A stretch of DNA of 37,077 bases. Origin: Actinomycetes bacterium. Its GTDB lineage: Bacteria; Actinomycetota; Actinomycetes; S36-B12; GCA-2699445. This document shows positions 7,244-13,546 of this stretch, one piece after another. The position numbers and the translations under genes were made by a program. The first letter of the stretch is position 1, and every line of letters begins with the position of its first letter. The notes beneath the pieces are model-generated. The model was not told where the DNA came from, searched no databases, and worked only from the letters and a program-made list of their open reading frames with translations. The stretch spans positions 1 through 37,077 of the forward strand of contig JAHZKU010000299.1 in the NCBI GenBank assembly GCA_022600255.1, read 5' to 3'.

Positions 7244-8188
7244 TCAGGTCGCGAGCGACTCGGGGGTCAGCAAGGTGGCAATCCAGTCCGGCAATGCGTC
7301 AGCGGTCACCGATCCAGGCGGGGCTGACTCGCCGCCACGACGATCACCTCCGCCATTGAGCGGGTAGGAACCGAGGATCTTCAGTTCCGACGGCAATTCA
7401 GCGGCAGCCTGCAGGGCTTCCTGGATGCGCTCGTCGGCGATGTGTCCGCGCGCGGTTAGGAGAAACGAGTACTCCCCAGCCCGGGTCTTCAGGGGACGGG
7501 AACTGATCGATGTGAGTGCGATGTCCCGAGCGGCGAAGCATTGCAGGATCTCGACTAACACTCCCGTCCGGTCCCCGATCGGGGTGACCACGATCGACGT
7601 GCGATCGTGCCCAGTGGGCTCGGACACGCGTCGGCTGAGCAGCGCCATCCGCGTTGACACACCGCTGTGATCCTCAGCCACCCCGCGCAGAATTGCCAAC
7701 TGTTCCTGCTTTGCGGCAATCGCTGTGGTCAAGGCAGCGTGCTGGCTGTTGTCGGCCCCAGCCACAGCAGCGCTGGCCGCTGCATTAGATGCCACTAGTG
7801 TCACCGTTGCGTCGAGTGACTCCACAAACCGCCGACACTGCGAAAGCGCCGCGGATGTCGTGATGAGCTGTGTGACCTCACTCAGCCGACTGCCTGCCTG
7901 GCCAGCGGCCACGTAGTTGATCGGCACGATAATTTCTTCGTTGATAAAACACATGGAGGAACGAAAGATCAGCTCATCGATCGTGCTGGAGACGTCACCC
8001 TCGACCGAGGTTTCTAAGGGCACGACGCCGGCAGCGGCCTCCCCTGATTCCACGCTGAAGATGACATCGGCCACTGATTCGCGGGGTTCGACGCTGCCCG
8101 CCCAAGGTTTACCCAGCAGGTCCACAGCGCCGTGCGTGAACGTGCCAGGCGGCCCAAGGTAGGTGAGTCGCGGCTTAGGATCCGTCAC
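7244..8188 (-). CDS. pheA: Prephenate dehydratase with ACT domain
   Basis: Converts prephenate to phenylpyruvate in phenylalanine synthesis; monofunctional, 314 aa, without chorismate mutase. The catalytic domain (about residues 8-185) shows YLGPPGTFTHGA, GVVPLETSVEGDV and GVSTRMALLSRR, the last with the conserved Thr-Arg pair. The usual Pro-Ile/Leu-Glu-Asn-Ser reads PLETS here, so the conserved Asn is Thr. The ACT domain follows (TSIVVTPIGDRTGVLVEIL ... ALTSISSRPLKTRAGEYSF), with GVLV and SSRP in the places of the Phe-binding GALV and ESRP motifs, suggesting allosteric control by Phe. A tail of about 45 residues follows. GTG 8188 overlaps the fdxA stop (GTGA), implying translational coupling. 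Confidence 0.95.
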   Translation of the reverse strand: MTDPKPRLTYLGPPGTFTHGAVDLLGKPWAGSVEPRESVADVIFSVESGEAAAGVVPLETSVEGDVSSTIDELIFRSSMCFINEEIIVPINYVAAGQAGSRLSEVTQLITTSAALSQCRRFVESLDATVTLVASNAAASAAVAGADNSQHAALTTAIAAKQEQLAILRGVAEDHSGVSTRMALLSRRVSEPTGHDRTSIVVTPIGDRTGVLVEILQCFAARDIALTSISSRPLKTRAGEYSFLLTARGHIADERIQEALQAAAELPSELKILGSYPLNGGGDRRGGESAPPGSVTADALPDWIATLLTPESLAT

Positions 8189-8517
8189 TCGTCGTGTTCC
8201 TGAGGTGGCAAGGCCGTGATGAACGGTACGTCCTTCTTGAATGGCCCGTGCTTGGCCGCGCCGCCGAGATCCGATTCCGGTATGCCATCGAAGAAGTCGA
8301 CGTTGGCCGCCGTGTACTGTTCTTGATCCTCGGGCACATCATCTTCGTAGTAGATCGCTTCCACCGGGCACACGGGCTCGCAGGCCCCACAATCGACACA
8401 CTCGTCCGGGTGGATGTACAGCATCCGTTCACCCTCGTAGATACAGTCGACCGGGCATTCATCGATGCATGCCTTGTCCTTAAGATCTACACATGGTTGT
8501 GTGATGACGTAAGTCAT
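8185..8517 (-). CDS. fdxA: 7Fe ferredoxin ([3Fe-4S][4Fe-4S])
   Basis: Small cytosolic electron carrier of 110 aa. Cysteines 9, 17 and 50 match the [3Fe-4S] ligands and 21, 40, 43 and 46 the [4Fe-4S] ligands of the seven-iron ferredoxin family (CVDLKDKACIDECPVDC and CVDCGACEPVCP). The C-terminal half (NVDFFDGIPESDLGGAAKHG) is the usual actinobacterial extension. ATG 8517 has an excellent Shine-Dalgarno, AAGGAGG, 6 nt upstream. First gene of the fdxA-pheA-tyrA-dapC operon. The redox partner is not shown by the sequence; in other actinobacteria such ferredoxins serve P450s and other oxidoreductases. Confidence 0.96.
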   Translation of the reverse strand: MTYVITQPCVDLKDKACIDECPVDCIYEGERMLYIHPDECVDCGACEPVCPVEAIYYEDDVPEDQEQYTAANVDFFDGIPESDLGGAAKHGPFKKDVPFITALPPQEHDE

Positions 8518-8717
8518 CAGGTGCCTCCTTGCGAGCAGCAGATGATCTGGAGATAGGCCCAGACCAGATTCGTTGGCCAGAAATCGATTTGACTGTTAGT
8601 ACGCCACGTTCGGCGATAAGAATCGCCTTCGGTGCTCAGGACACGAGACCGGTCACGGATTTCAGACCCATCGCGGATTCGTACCCTTACTACCCCACTA
8701 GAGTATCCGAACTCGCG

Positions 8718-8796
8718 TACGGATCGGGTCAGCTAGTCCGATGCGCCCATTGGCATCCGCACGGAACCAGTCAGCATACGCACGGAAACCGTTCAG
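8718..8796 (+). repeat. Phased motif repeats YACGGA-N5/6-TCAG
   Basis: TACGGA-N5-TCAG starts at 8718, CACGGA-N5-TCAG at 8760 and CACGGA-N6-TCAG at 8781; the starts are 42 and 21 bp apart, that is, on one DNA face. A diverged copy with a short spacer (CACGGA-TT-TCAG) lies at 8654. The last two copies also form an imperfect tandem duplication of about 21 bp (GCATCCGCACGGAACC / GCATACGCACGGAAACC). This looks like a set of regulator sites for fdxA or the glycoside hydrolase, but no regulator is identified. Confidence 0.5.
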
Positions 8797-8854
8797 TCAC
8801 GACCGGTGACCTGGGAGCCGGTCAAGATCCAAACACTGGCTGCATTTCCCTTGT

Positions 8855-8860
8855 TACCCT
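8855..8860 (+). promoter_or_regulatory. -10 element of a leaderless promoter (secreted glycoside hydrolase)
   Basis: TACCCT is followed by 6 nt and the ATG at 8867. No Shine-Dalgarno is present and there is no good -35 box at 17 bp. Confidence 0.5.
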
Positions 8861-8866
8861 TGGCAG

Positions 8867-10183
8867 ATGTATCGGGCACTTCTCAGATTCGGCGTGGCCA
8901 TGTGTGTGGCTGGGGTCACCCTGACGACCGCACAGCAGGCGACCGCGGCAGGTGGCACCATGCCACAGCGAGCCACGACCGCGCCCGCCCAAGCAGCCCA
9001 GCTTCCCGCAAGCGCTGGAGCGCAGGTGACCGCACGGGTCGATGGCAAGAAGGGCAAGATAGGCTCAGCGGACTTCGGCATTCATTCGTTCCAAGGCACC
9101 CCCGGTGTTGCCGCCGGCTCTGTCCGACTCGCGTGCGCACCGACCTGGGCCGCGGTGAATCCTGCCCCCGGGGAGTACGACTGGGAGCAGATGGACTACT
9201 GGGTAGATCGGGTCGAGAACTACGGCTACTCCGACATTCTGTTCGCATTCTGCTCCACCCCGGAGTGGGCGGCCAAGCCCGTCGCGAGGCCGGATGATCG
9301 ATACTTGCCGGGCAGCGTCGGCCAACCCCGGAAGATGTCCTACTGGCGCGACTTTCTGGAACAAGTTGTGCAGCGGTACCGCGGCCGAATCACCTCATAC
9401 GAAACCTGGAACGAAGCGACCTCAAGGTTCCTGTATCAGGGCTCACCCAAGGCAATGGCCAAGATGACGCGGGTCCTATACGAAGTCGTACAGCAGTACG
9501 ACTCGTCGGCCCAGGTCTTGGCCGCCAACGTACAGGCGAGTCGGCAGATCAATAGTCGAGACTGGTTATTCACGTTCTGGCCGCCGTACCTGAAGAAATT
9601 GAAGCGCATGAAATGGCCAGTGGACGCGCTGTCTATCCACTCCTACGCCGATATCCGCAACTACCCCAAGTACCGCAAAAAGGGCCAGACCTTACGACCA
9701 GATCTCATTTCCGGGGCCCTGAAAATCCTGCGGCGTTATGACCCGCCAAAGCGCCTTCAGATTTGGGATACCGAAACCAACAACTTGGAGAAGTTCAATG
9801 CTCGAGGCCAGCGAGCCGTCGTCGCGCGCACCTACCTGGACTCCTTTCGCTTAGGCATTGACCGTACCTACTGGTACATGTGGACGACCAAGTTCGATCC
9901 CTGGATGGGAACACAAATGATGGCGGGCACAGCTTCGGTGGCCGCATATGACCAGGTGCGAGCTTGGACAAAGGGCAAGAAGCTCCGCAACTGCCAAACT
10001 GAGCGCCGGCTGACCACCTGCCGCATCTTGCCAGGCAAGGCCATCGTGGCCTGGTCCGAGCGGGGGGAGTCCAAACTGAAGTTGGGGGGTAAGCGCCAGG
10101 TTTGTGATTTGGCCTCCGATTGTCGCAAGGTCAAGCGTAAGCTCAAAGTGCGCGTGGATCCGGTCTGGATCAACCGCCGCTAG
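8867..10183 (+). CDS. Secreted glycoside hydrolase-like TIM-barrel protein (clan GH-A type, GH39-like)
   Basis: 438 aa with an N-terminal signal peptide (hydrophobic residues 7-20, likely cut after TAQQATA near residue 27), then an Ala/Pro linker. The barrel begins near residue 60 (FGIHSFQGTPG). Two glutamates fit a retaining GH-A glycosidase: SYETWNEATS (Glu183, acid/base, in the Asn-Glu pair) and IWDTETNN (Glu303, nucleophile). WAAVNPAPGEYDWEQMDYWV resembles the first-strand region of GH39/GH5-like enzymes. A small, very basic C-terminal domain (about residues 365-438, with Cys pairs NCQ...TCR and VCD...DCR) may bind polysaccharide or the cell surface. The substrate is unknown. ATG 8867 follows a TACCCT -10 by 6 nt. 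It stands alone between fdxA and an acetyltransferase. Confidence 0.78.
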   Translation: MYRALLRFGVAMCVAGVTLTTAQQATAAGGTMPQRATTAPAQAAQLPASAGAQVTARVDGKKGKIGSADFGIHSFQGTPGVAAGSVRLACAPTWAAVNPAPGEYDWEQMDYWVDRVENYGYSDILFAFCSTPEWAAKPVARPDDRYLPGSVGQPRKMSYWRDFLEQVVQRYRGRITSYETWNEATSRFLYQGSPKAMAKMTRVLYEVVQQYDSSAQVLAANVQASRQINSRDWLFTFWPPYLKKLKRMKWPVDALSIHSYADIRNYPKYRKKGQTLRPDLISGALKILRRYDPPKRLQIWDTETNNLEKFNARGQRAVVARTYLDSFRLGIDRTYWYMWTTKFDPWMGTQMMAGTASVAAYDQVRAWTKGKKLRNCQTERRLTTCRILPGKAIVAWSERGESKLKLGGKRQVCDLASDCRKVKRKLKVRVDPVWINRR

Positions 10184-10285
10184 CGAACAACAGTGCAGCC
10201 GGGGCCAAGGGATAGATCCGAAGCCCTAGCAGCGCGAGCGCAAATCAGACCCTCGGTTCTCAACACACATCCGGCACCGTTCCCT

Positions 10286-10291
10286 TAGGAT
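10286..10291 (+). promoter_or_regulatory. Possible -10 element upstream of the acetyltransferase
   Basis: TAGGAT lies 34 nt before the TTG start, leaving a short leader with an AGGAG ribosome site. No clear -35 box was seen, so this is weak. Confidence 0.3.
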
Positions 10292-10325
10292 TCAAGCGAA
10301 GAATCGCCGAGCACCAGGAGAACCC

Positions 10326-11327
10326 TTGCTGTTGTTTCCCACCGGAAGGGCCCCCTTCAACGCCAGTCCCGCTGATGTCGGGCGGCGGGTGCGCGTGGAC
10401 TTCAAGCCAACCAGTTTTGGGGCAGACCCCCAGACGCTAGAAGGGGTACTGTTCCGCTGGAGTGGGGGCGTGAAGGATGGAATCCTGCGCCTGCGTGACC
10501 GGAACGGAGTCGATACCGGAATCCGTAGCAGCGAGATCACCGAGATCCGGGTCATGCCACCAGAGGTGAGCGCCTACGACATGGAACGACTGGCCCAACA
10601 GGGGTGGCCGTCGATCACGACCGAAGCGCTCGGAGATTGGGATTTGCGTTACGCGTGCGGTTACGGGGATCGCGCCAATAGCGTGCGGGTGGCGGGGAAT
10701 CCCACCAACAAGTCACTCAAAGCCACGCTCAAGGCTGTCGAGGACTGGTACGAGGAACGTGGCTCATCGGGGCTCCTGCAGATTCCGATTCCGTTCGACG
10801 AAGCACCATTCGAAGCGCTCGGCTGGACGGCGCAGCGAAAGGGTCGCCTGATGGTCAACTCGGTGGCCCGCTTTCTGAATGCCACCGCACCAGCGCGGGA
10901 ACGCATCGATCTAGACATCACGGTTGAGTCTGTGCCCGACCAGCAGTGGCTAGATCTCGTCAGCGGCTATACGCCACAGCGCGCTGAAGAGTTTGACTAC
11001 ATCATGGATTCGGTACGACCGGCCGCGTTCATCTACTGCCGCAACCTGGACGGTGAACTCCTCGGGATCGGGCGCGCTACCTTGCAGGACACCTGGTGCG
11101 GCGCGACCACGATCGACACTGTGCCGCAATCTCGACGGCGTGGGATCGCAACAGCCATCAGCGCGGAAATGGCCATTTGGGCCGCCGAGCACGGCGCACG
11201 CGACTGGTATCTACAGGTCTTTCACGACAACGCCGCTGCCCGATCTTTCTTTGAGAACCTCGGCTTCACGACCCATCATCAGTACGAGTACCGCCGCAAG
11301 GACGTCGACATCGCACCGACTCCCTAG
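10326..11327 (+). CDS. GNAT N-acetyltransferase with an N-terminal beta-barrel (SH3-like) domain
   Basis: 333 aa. The C-terminal half is a GNAT domain: residues of about 265-320 carry the acetyl-CoA loop QSRRRGIATAISAEMAIWA and the typical ending LQVFHDNAAARSFFENLGF. The N-terminal 75 residues (VGRRVRVDF ... GILRLRDRNGVDTGIRSSEI) look like a small SH3/Tudor-like barrel, as I recall for mycobacterial Rv0428c; the middle part (LRYACGYGDRANSVR) looks like a second, degenerate GNAT half. The substrate is unknown. The start is probably TTG 10326, since AGGAG lies 5 nt upstream and no ATG is available nearby; TTG 10332 is an alternative. It converges on the flavin reductase gene. Confidence 0.85.
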   Translation: MLLFPTGRAPFNASPADVGRRVRVDFKPTSFGADPQTLEGVLFRWSGGVKDGILRLRDRNGVDTGIRSSEITEIRVMPPEVSAYDMERLAQQGWPSITTEALGDWDLRYACGYGDRANSVRVAGNPTNKSLKATLKAVEDWYEERGSSGLLQIPIPFDEAPFEALGWTAQRKGRLMVNSVARFLNATAPARERIDLDITVESVPDQQWLDLVSGYTPQRAEEFDYIMDSVRPAAFIYCRNLDGELLGIGRATLQDTWCGATTIDTVPQSRRRGIATAISAEMAIWAAEHGARDWYLQVFHDNAAARSFFENLGFTTHHQYEYRRKDVDIAPTP

Positions 11328-11396
11328 CCAACCAAACCGCAGGGAGCGTAGCCCTACCTCGGCCAGCAGTGCCAGCCAACGCCGACCGGCGGACTG

Positions 11397-11936
11397 CTAG
11401 GGCTGCGACCCGGTGGCCAGTTCCCGATATTGTGTGCGCCAGTATAGGAGCGGCTGAGTACCAGACCCCCGGTCTACCGACGTGACCCGACCGATGACAA
11501 TGTCGTGATCACCGGCGCGCAGTTGCTGCTGGGTTTTACACTCTAGGGTCGCCAGGGTTTGGTCCAACACTGCGGTACCGGACGGGGTGCGGTGATGCGG
11601 CACTGAGTCCAACTGCCCAGCCAACTGCCGCCCCGAAGTGGCAAACCACTCCGCATGAAGCTTGGCCTCCGCCGACAAGACCGAAACGGCCCAGGTCGGC
11701 GCACTAGAGATCGCTGCATGAAAGCGGGCGCTGCGATTGACACACACAAGGATGAGAGGGGGATCCAGGGATACCGAGGAGACCGCCGATGCGGTCATGA
11801 CGTGATCCATCCCGTTGGCCACACAGCTGACAACCGTAACGCCGCTGGCAAACGATCCCATCGCATGCCGAAACAGTTCCTCGGCTTCTATATCAGGCGC
11901 CTTTTGACCCTGCGTGGCTTCGGCTTCGTCAGGCAT
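11397..11936 (-). CDS. Flavin reductase family protein (FMN-binding split barrel)
   Basis: 179 aa. Residues of about 20-170 match the flavin reductase-like domain (HpaC/NtaB type): FASGVTVVSC, MTASAVSSVSLDPPLILVCVN, FHAAI...WAVSVLS, HAEWFATSGR and HDIVIGRVTSV. Such proteins reduce FMN/FAD with NAD(P)H for a partner monooxygenase, or bind FMN themselves. No monooxygenase is encoded nearby, so the partner is unknown. ATG 11936 overlaps the upstream gene by 8 nt (ATGCCTGA), with GAGG 8 nt before it; longer in-frame starts would run deeper into that gene. Last gene of an mshB / DUF6113-like / flavin-reductase cluster. Confidence 0.88.
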   Translation of the reverse strand: MPDEAEATQGQKAPDIEAEELFRHAMGSFASGVTVVSCVANGMDHVMTASAVSSVSLDPPLILVCVNRSARFHAAISSAPTWAVSVLSAEAKLHAEWFATSGRQLAGQLDSVPHHRTPSGTAVLDQTLATLECKTQQQLRAGDHDIVIGRVTSVDRGSGTQPLLYWRTQYRELATGSQP

Positions 11937-12387
11937 TCGAGTTGCCTCGAATGGCCGCGTTGGTTTCTTCTTTGCTCGGGCCCCGCGCACCTAGTGCCGC
12001 GGGCAGGCTGACGAATGTTGAGCCGAGTACCACGCCGCCAAAGAAGTAGAACACCTGAACCGCACCGTCTGCGATGACTTGGTCGCCACTAGGCAGCGGT
12101 AGCGCCAGCACGATTGAGGCGATCAACCAGCCCAAGAAGAAGACTGAGCCTGGCTTGCGACTGCCGTAGGAAACAGTGATTGCCCGAATACTCACCAGGA
12201 GGGTGAGCATAACTAGGATCGCCCAAACCGGGATCGTGACTGGACCAACCTCAAAGGTCGCGGCCTGCAGGAATGCCCCAATCATTCCCAATACCAAGCC
12301 GGCCAGGAGCGCCCATCCGAATGTCCACCCGGTAATTGGGGTGATCGAACCCGTCCGATCGGGTGAACCTACTCCGTCTGCGCTCAT
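11929..12387 (-). CDS. Four-helix membrane protein, DUF6113-like
   Basis: 152 aa with four predicted membrane helices (TFGWALLAGLVLGMIGAFL; IPVWAILVMLTLLVS; SVFFLGWLIASIVLALPL; VFYFFGGVVLGSTFVSLP). Small four-helix proteins next to mshB are common in actinobacteria and are usually called DUF6113; I assign this by context and topology, not by a motif. No catalytic residues are evident. ATG 12387 has AGGAAGGA 4-5 nt upstream. It lies 93 bp after mshB, with a strong hairpin between them, and overlaps the flavin reductase gene by 8 nt. Confidence 0.7.
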   Translation of the reverse strand: MSADGVGSPDRTGSITPITGWTFGWALLAGLVLGMIGAFLQAATFEVGPVTIPVWAILVMLTLLVSIRAITVSYGSRKPGSVFFLGWLIASIVLALPLPSGDQVIADGAVQVFYFFGGVVLGSTFVSLPAALGARGPSKEETNAAIRGNSNA

Positions 12388-12430
12388 GTTTCCTTCCTCG
12401 CTACCGATGACTCTAGGGCACTCAATGAAC

Positions 12431-12472
12431 CGGGGCCGATCCGTGAGCCGGATCGGCCCCGTATTTTCTTTT
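12431..12472 (+). terminator. Strong intrinsic terminator reading on the plus strand
   Basis: A perfect 12-bp stem (CGGGGCCGATCC at 12431-12442, GGATCGGCCCCG at 12450-12461) with a 7-nt loop is followed by TATTTTCTTTT. The U-tract is on the plus strand, but mshB and the two next genes are on the minus strand. On the minus strand the hairpin is followed by GGTTCATTG, a poor U-tract, so it may weaken rather than stop readthrough from mshB. It would stop antisense transcripts coming from the acetyltransferase. Confidence 0.85.
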
Positions 12473-12480
12473 CCGGCTTG

Positions 12481-13362
12481 TCAGCCGAACAGCCCGATCT
12501 CACGACCGTCCTGGTCCAGTGGGCCACTCGGGACGCCCTTCACGAGCCGGAAGTATTCTTCGCTGAAGATTGGGGAACCGATGTTGTTCGACAACGCGAA
12601 GAACCCCTCCTCCAAGTTGACCTGGCTCGCATGCGCCCGGAAAGCTGCGACCTTCTGGGGCAGTTGGGCCGAAACATCCACCGCCGTGGTCACCGCAGAA
12701 TCCGGGATAGCGAACGGGAGATCGTCTGGATCTCGGGCGGCAAATGCGGATTGATCGCCACGCTCACGTAGCGCCAGGATTCCGGCGCGGATCGCACTGG
12801 CGGGAAAACAGATCCAGTAGATCTTCGCGATATCCCAGGCTGGCCCGAGGTCGGGCCGATACGAGGCAACAGCGGCGAGTTGAGAGGCATACATCGCGAC
12901 GCGATGCGCCTGGATGTGATCGGGGTGCCCGTACCCGCCAAAGTCGTCGTACGTCACCAGAACGATTGGTTGAGTCTGGCGAATAATCTCTACCAGGATC
13001 GTCGCTGCTTCGCGCAGGTCCGCCTGCCAAAACGACTCCGGGACAGCGTTCGACGGCTCGCCCATCATGCCAGAGTCCCGGTAGTGGCCCGCTCCGCCTA
13101 GGAACCGACTGTCTTGCACGCCTAGCGCGGCGACCGACCCGGCGAGTTCGGTGATCCGGTGAGGTCCGAGGCCATCAGTCTGGTCGGCGGCCAGATGAGC
13201 AATTTCTGGCAACAGGATTTCGCCCTCTTCCCCCAAGGTGCAGGTCACCAATGTGACCTGGCCACCCGCAGCGGTGTGTTTGGCAATCACCCCACCGGTA
13301 CCAAGGACCTCATCATCGGGGTGGGCGTGGACAACCAACATGCGATCAGTTTCTTGCACCAT
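12481..13362 (-). CDS. mshB: PIG-L family N-acetyl-GlcN-Ins deacetylase (mycothiol synthesis)
   Basis: 293 aa (303 in M. tuberculosis MshB). MshB is a zinc enzyme that deacetylates GlcNAc-inositol, giving GlcN-Ins, the acceptor for cysteine in mycothiol synthesis. Visible motifs are VVHAHPDDEVLGTGG (zinc ligands and catalytic Asp), VTCTLGEEGE, and GGYGHPDHIQAHRV with the third zinc ligand. The motif set is that of MshB and the related Mca, which is a mycothiol S-conjugate amidase; the length and gene context favour MshB. ATG 13362 was chosen because it is shortly before the conserved strand; a TATTGT lies 8 nt before it. Divergent from the DPP-IV peptidase. Confidence 0.87.
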   Translation of the reverse strand: MVQETDRMLVVHAHPDDEVLGTGGVIAKHTAAGGQVTLVTCTLGEEGEILLPEIAHLAADQTDGLGPHRITELAGSVAALGVQDSRFLGGAGHYRDSGMMGEPSNAVPESFWQADLREAATILVEIIRQTQPIVLVTYDDFGGYGHPDHIQAHRVAMYASQLAAVASYRPDLGPAWDIAKIYWICFPASAIRAGILALRERGDQSAFAARDPDDLPFAIPDSAVTTAVDVSAQLPQKVAAFRAHASQVNLEEGFFALSNNIGSPIFSEEYFRLVKGVPSGPLDQDGREIGLFG

Positions 13363-13511
13363 GTCTACCGACAATACGCGCGTCTGCAGGCTGCCGTTGC
13401 CGATGGGAGCTGCCGCCCAAGGCCAATCCGCAACCACGCGGCGCTCATCCCCGATAGTGGACCGGCCCATGCGGGGGCAACCGGCAGGTGCGGCCGGATC
13501 AGTCCCGGGTC

Positions 13512-13540
13512 TTGGACGGGAGGTGCCGGCACGTCACACT
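13512..13540 (+). promoter_or_regulatory. Leaderless promoter of the S9 peptidase (-35 TTGGAC, -10 CACACT)
   Basis: TTGGAC (13512-13517), a 17-bp spacer and CACACT (13535-13540) are followed by 6 nt and the ATG at 13547. It is the only leaderless candidate here with a reasonable -35 box at the ideal spacing. The -10 has A and T at the key positions but lacks the first T. Confidence 0.5.
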
Positions 13541-13546
13541 TGGACA

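Larger units (their letters stand above)
8518..8866. other. Non-coding divergent region between fdxA and the secreted glycoside hydrolase
   Basis: No convincing gene lies here: the open frames have atypical composition and run into the signal peptide of the next gene. It holds the fdxA ribosome site (minus strand, near 8524-8530), a set of repeated YACGGA-N-TCAG motifs (8654-8796) and a TACCCT -10 for the downstream gene. Confidence 0.7.

Noticed and set aside
8589..8620. TTGACT followed by GATAAG as a plus-strand promoter
   Set aside because: The spacing is 20-22 bp and no start codon or transcript is predicted from it.
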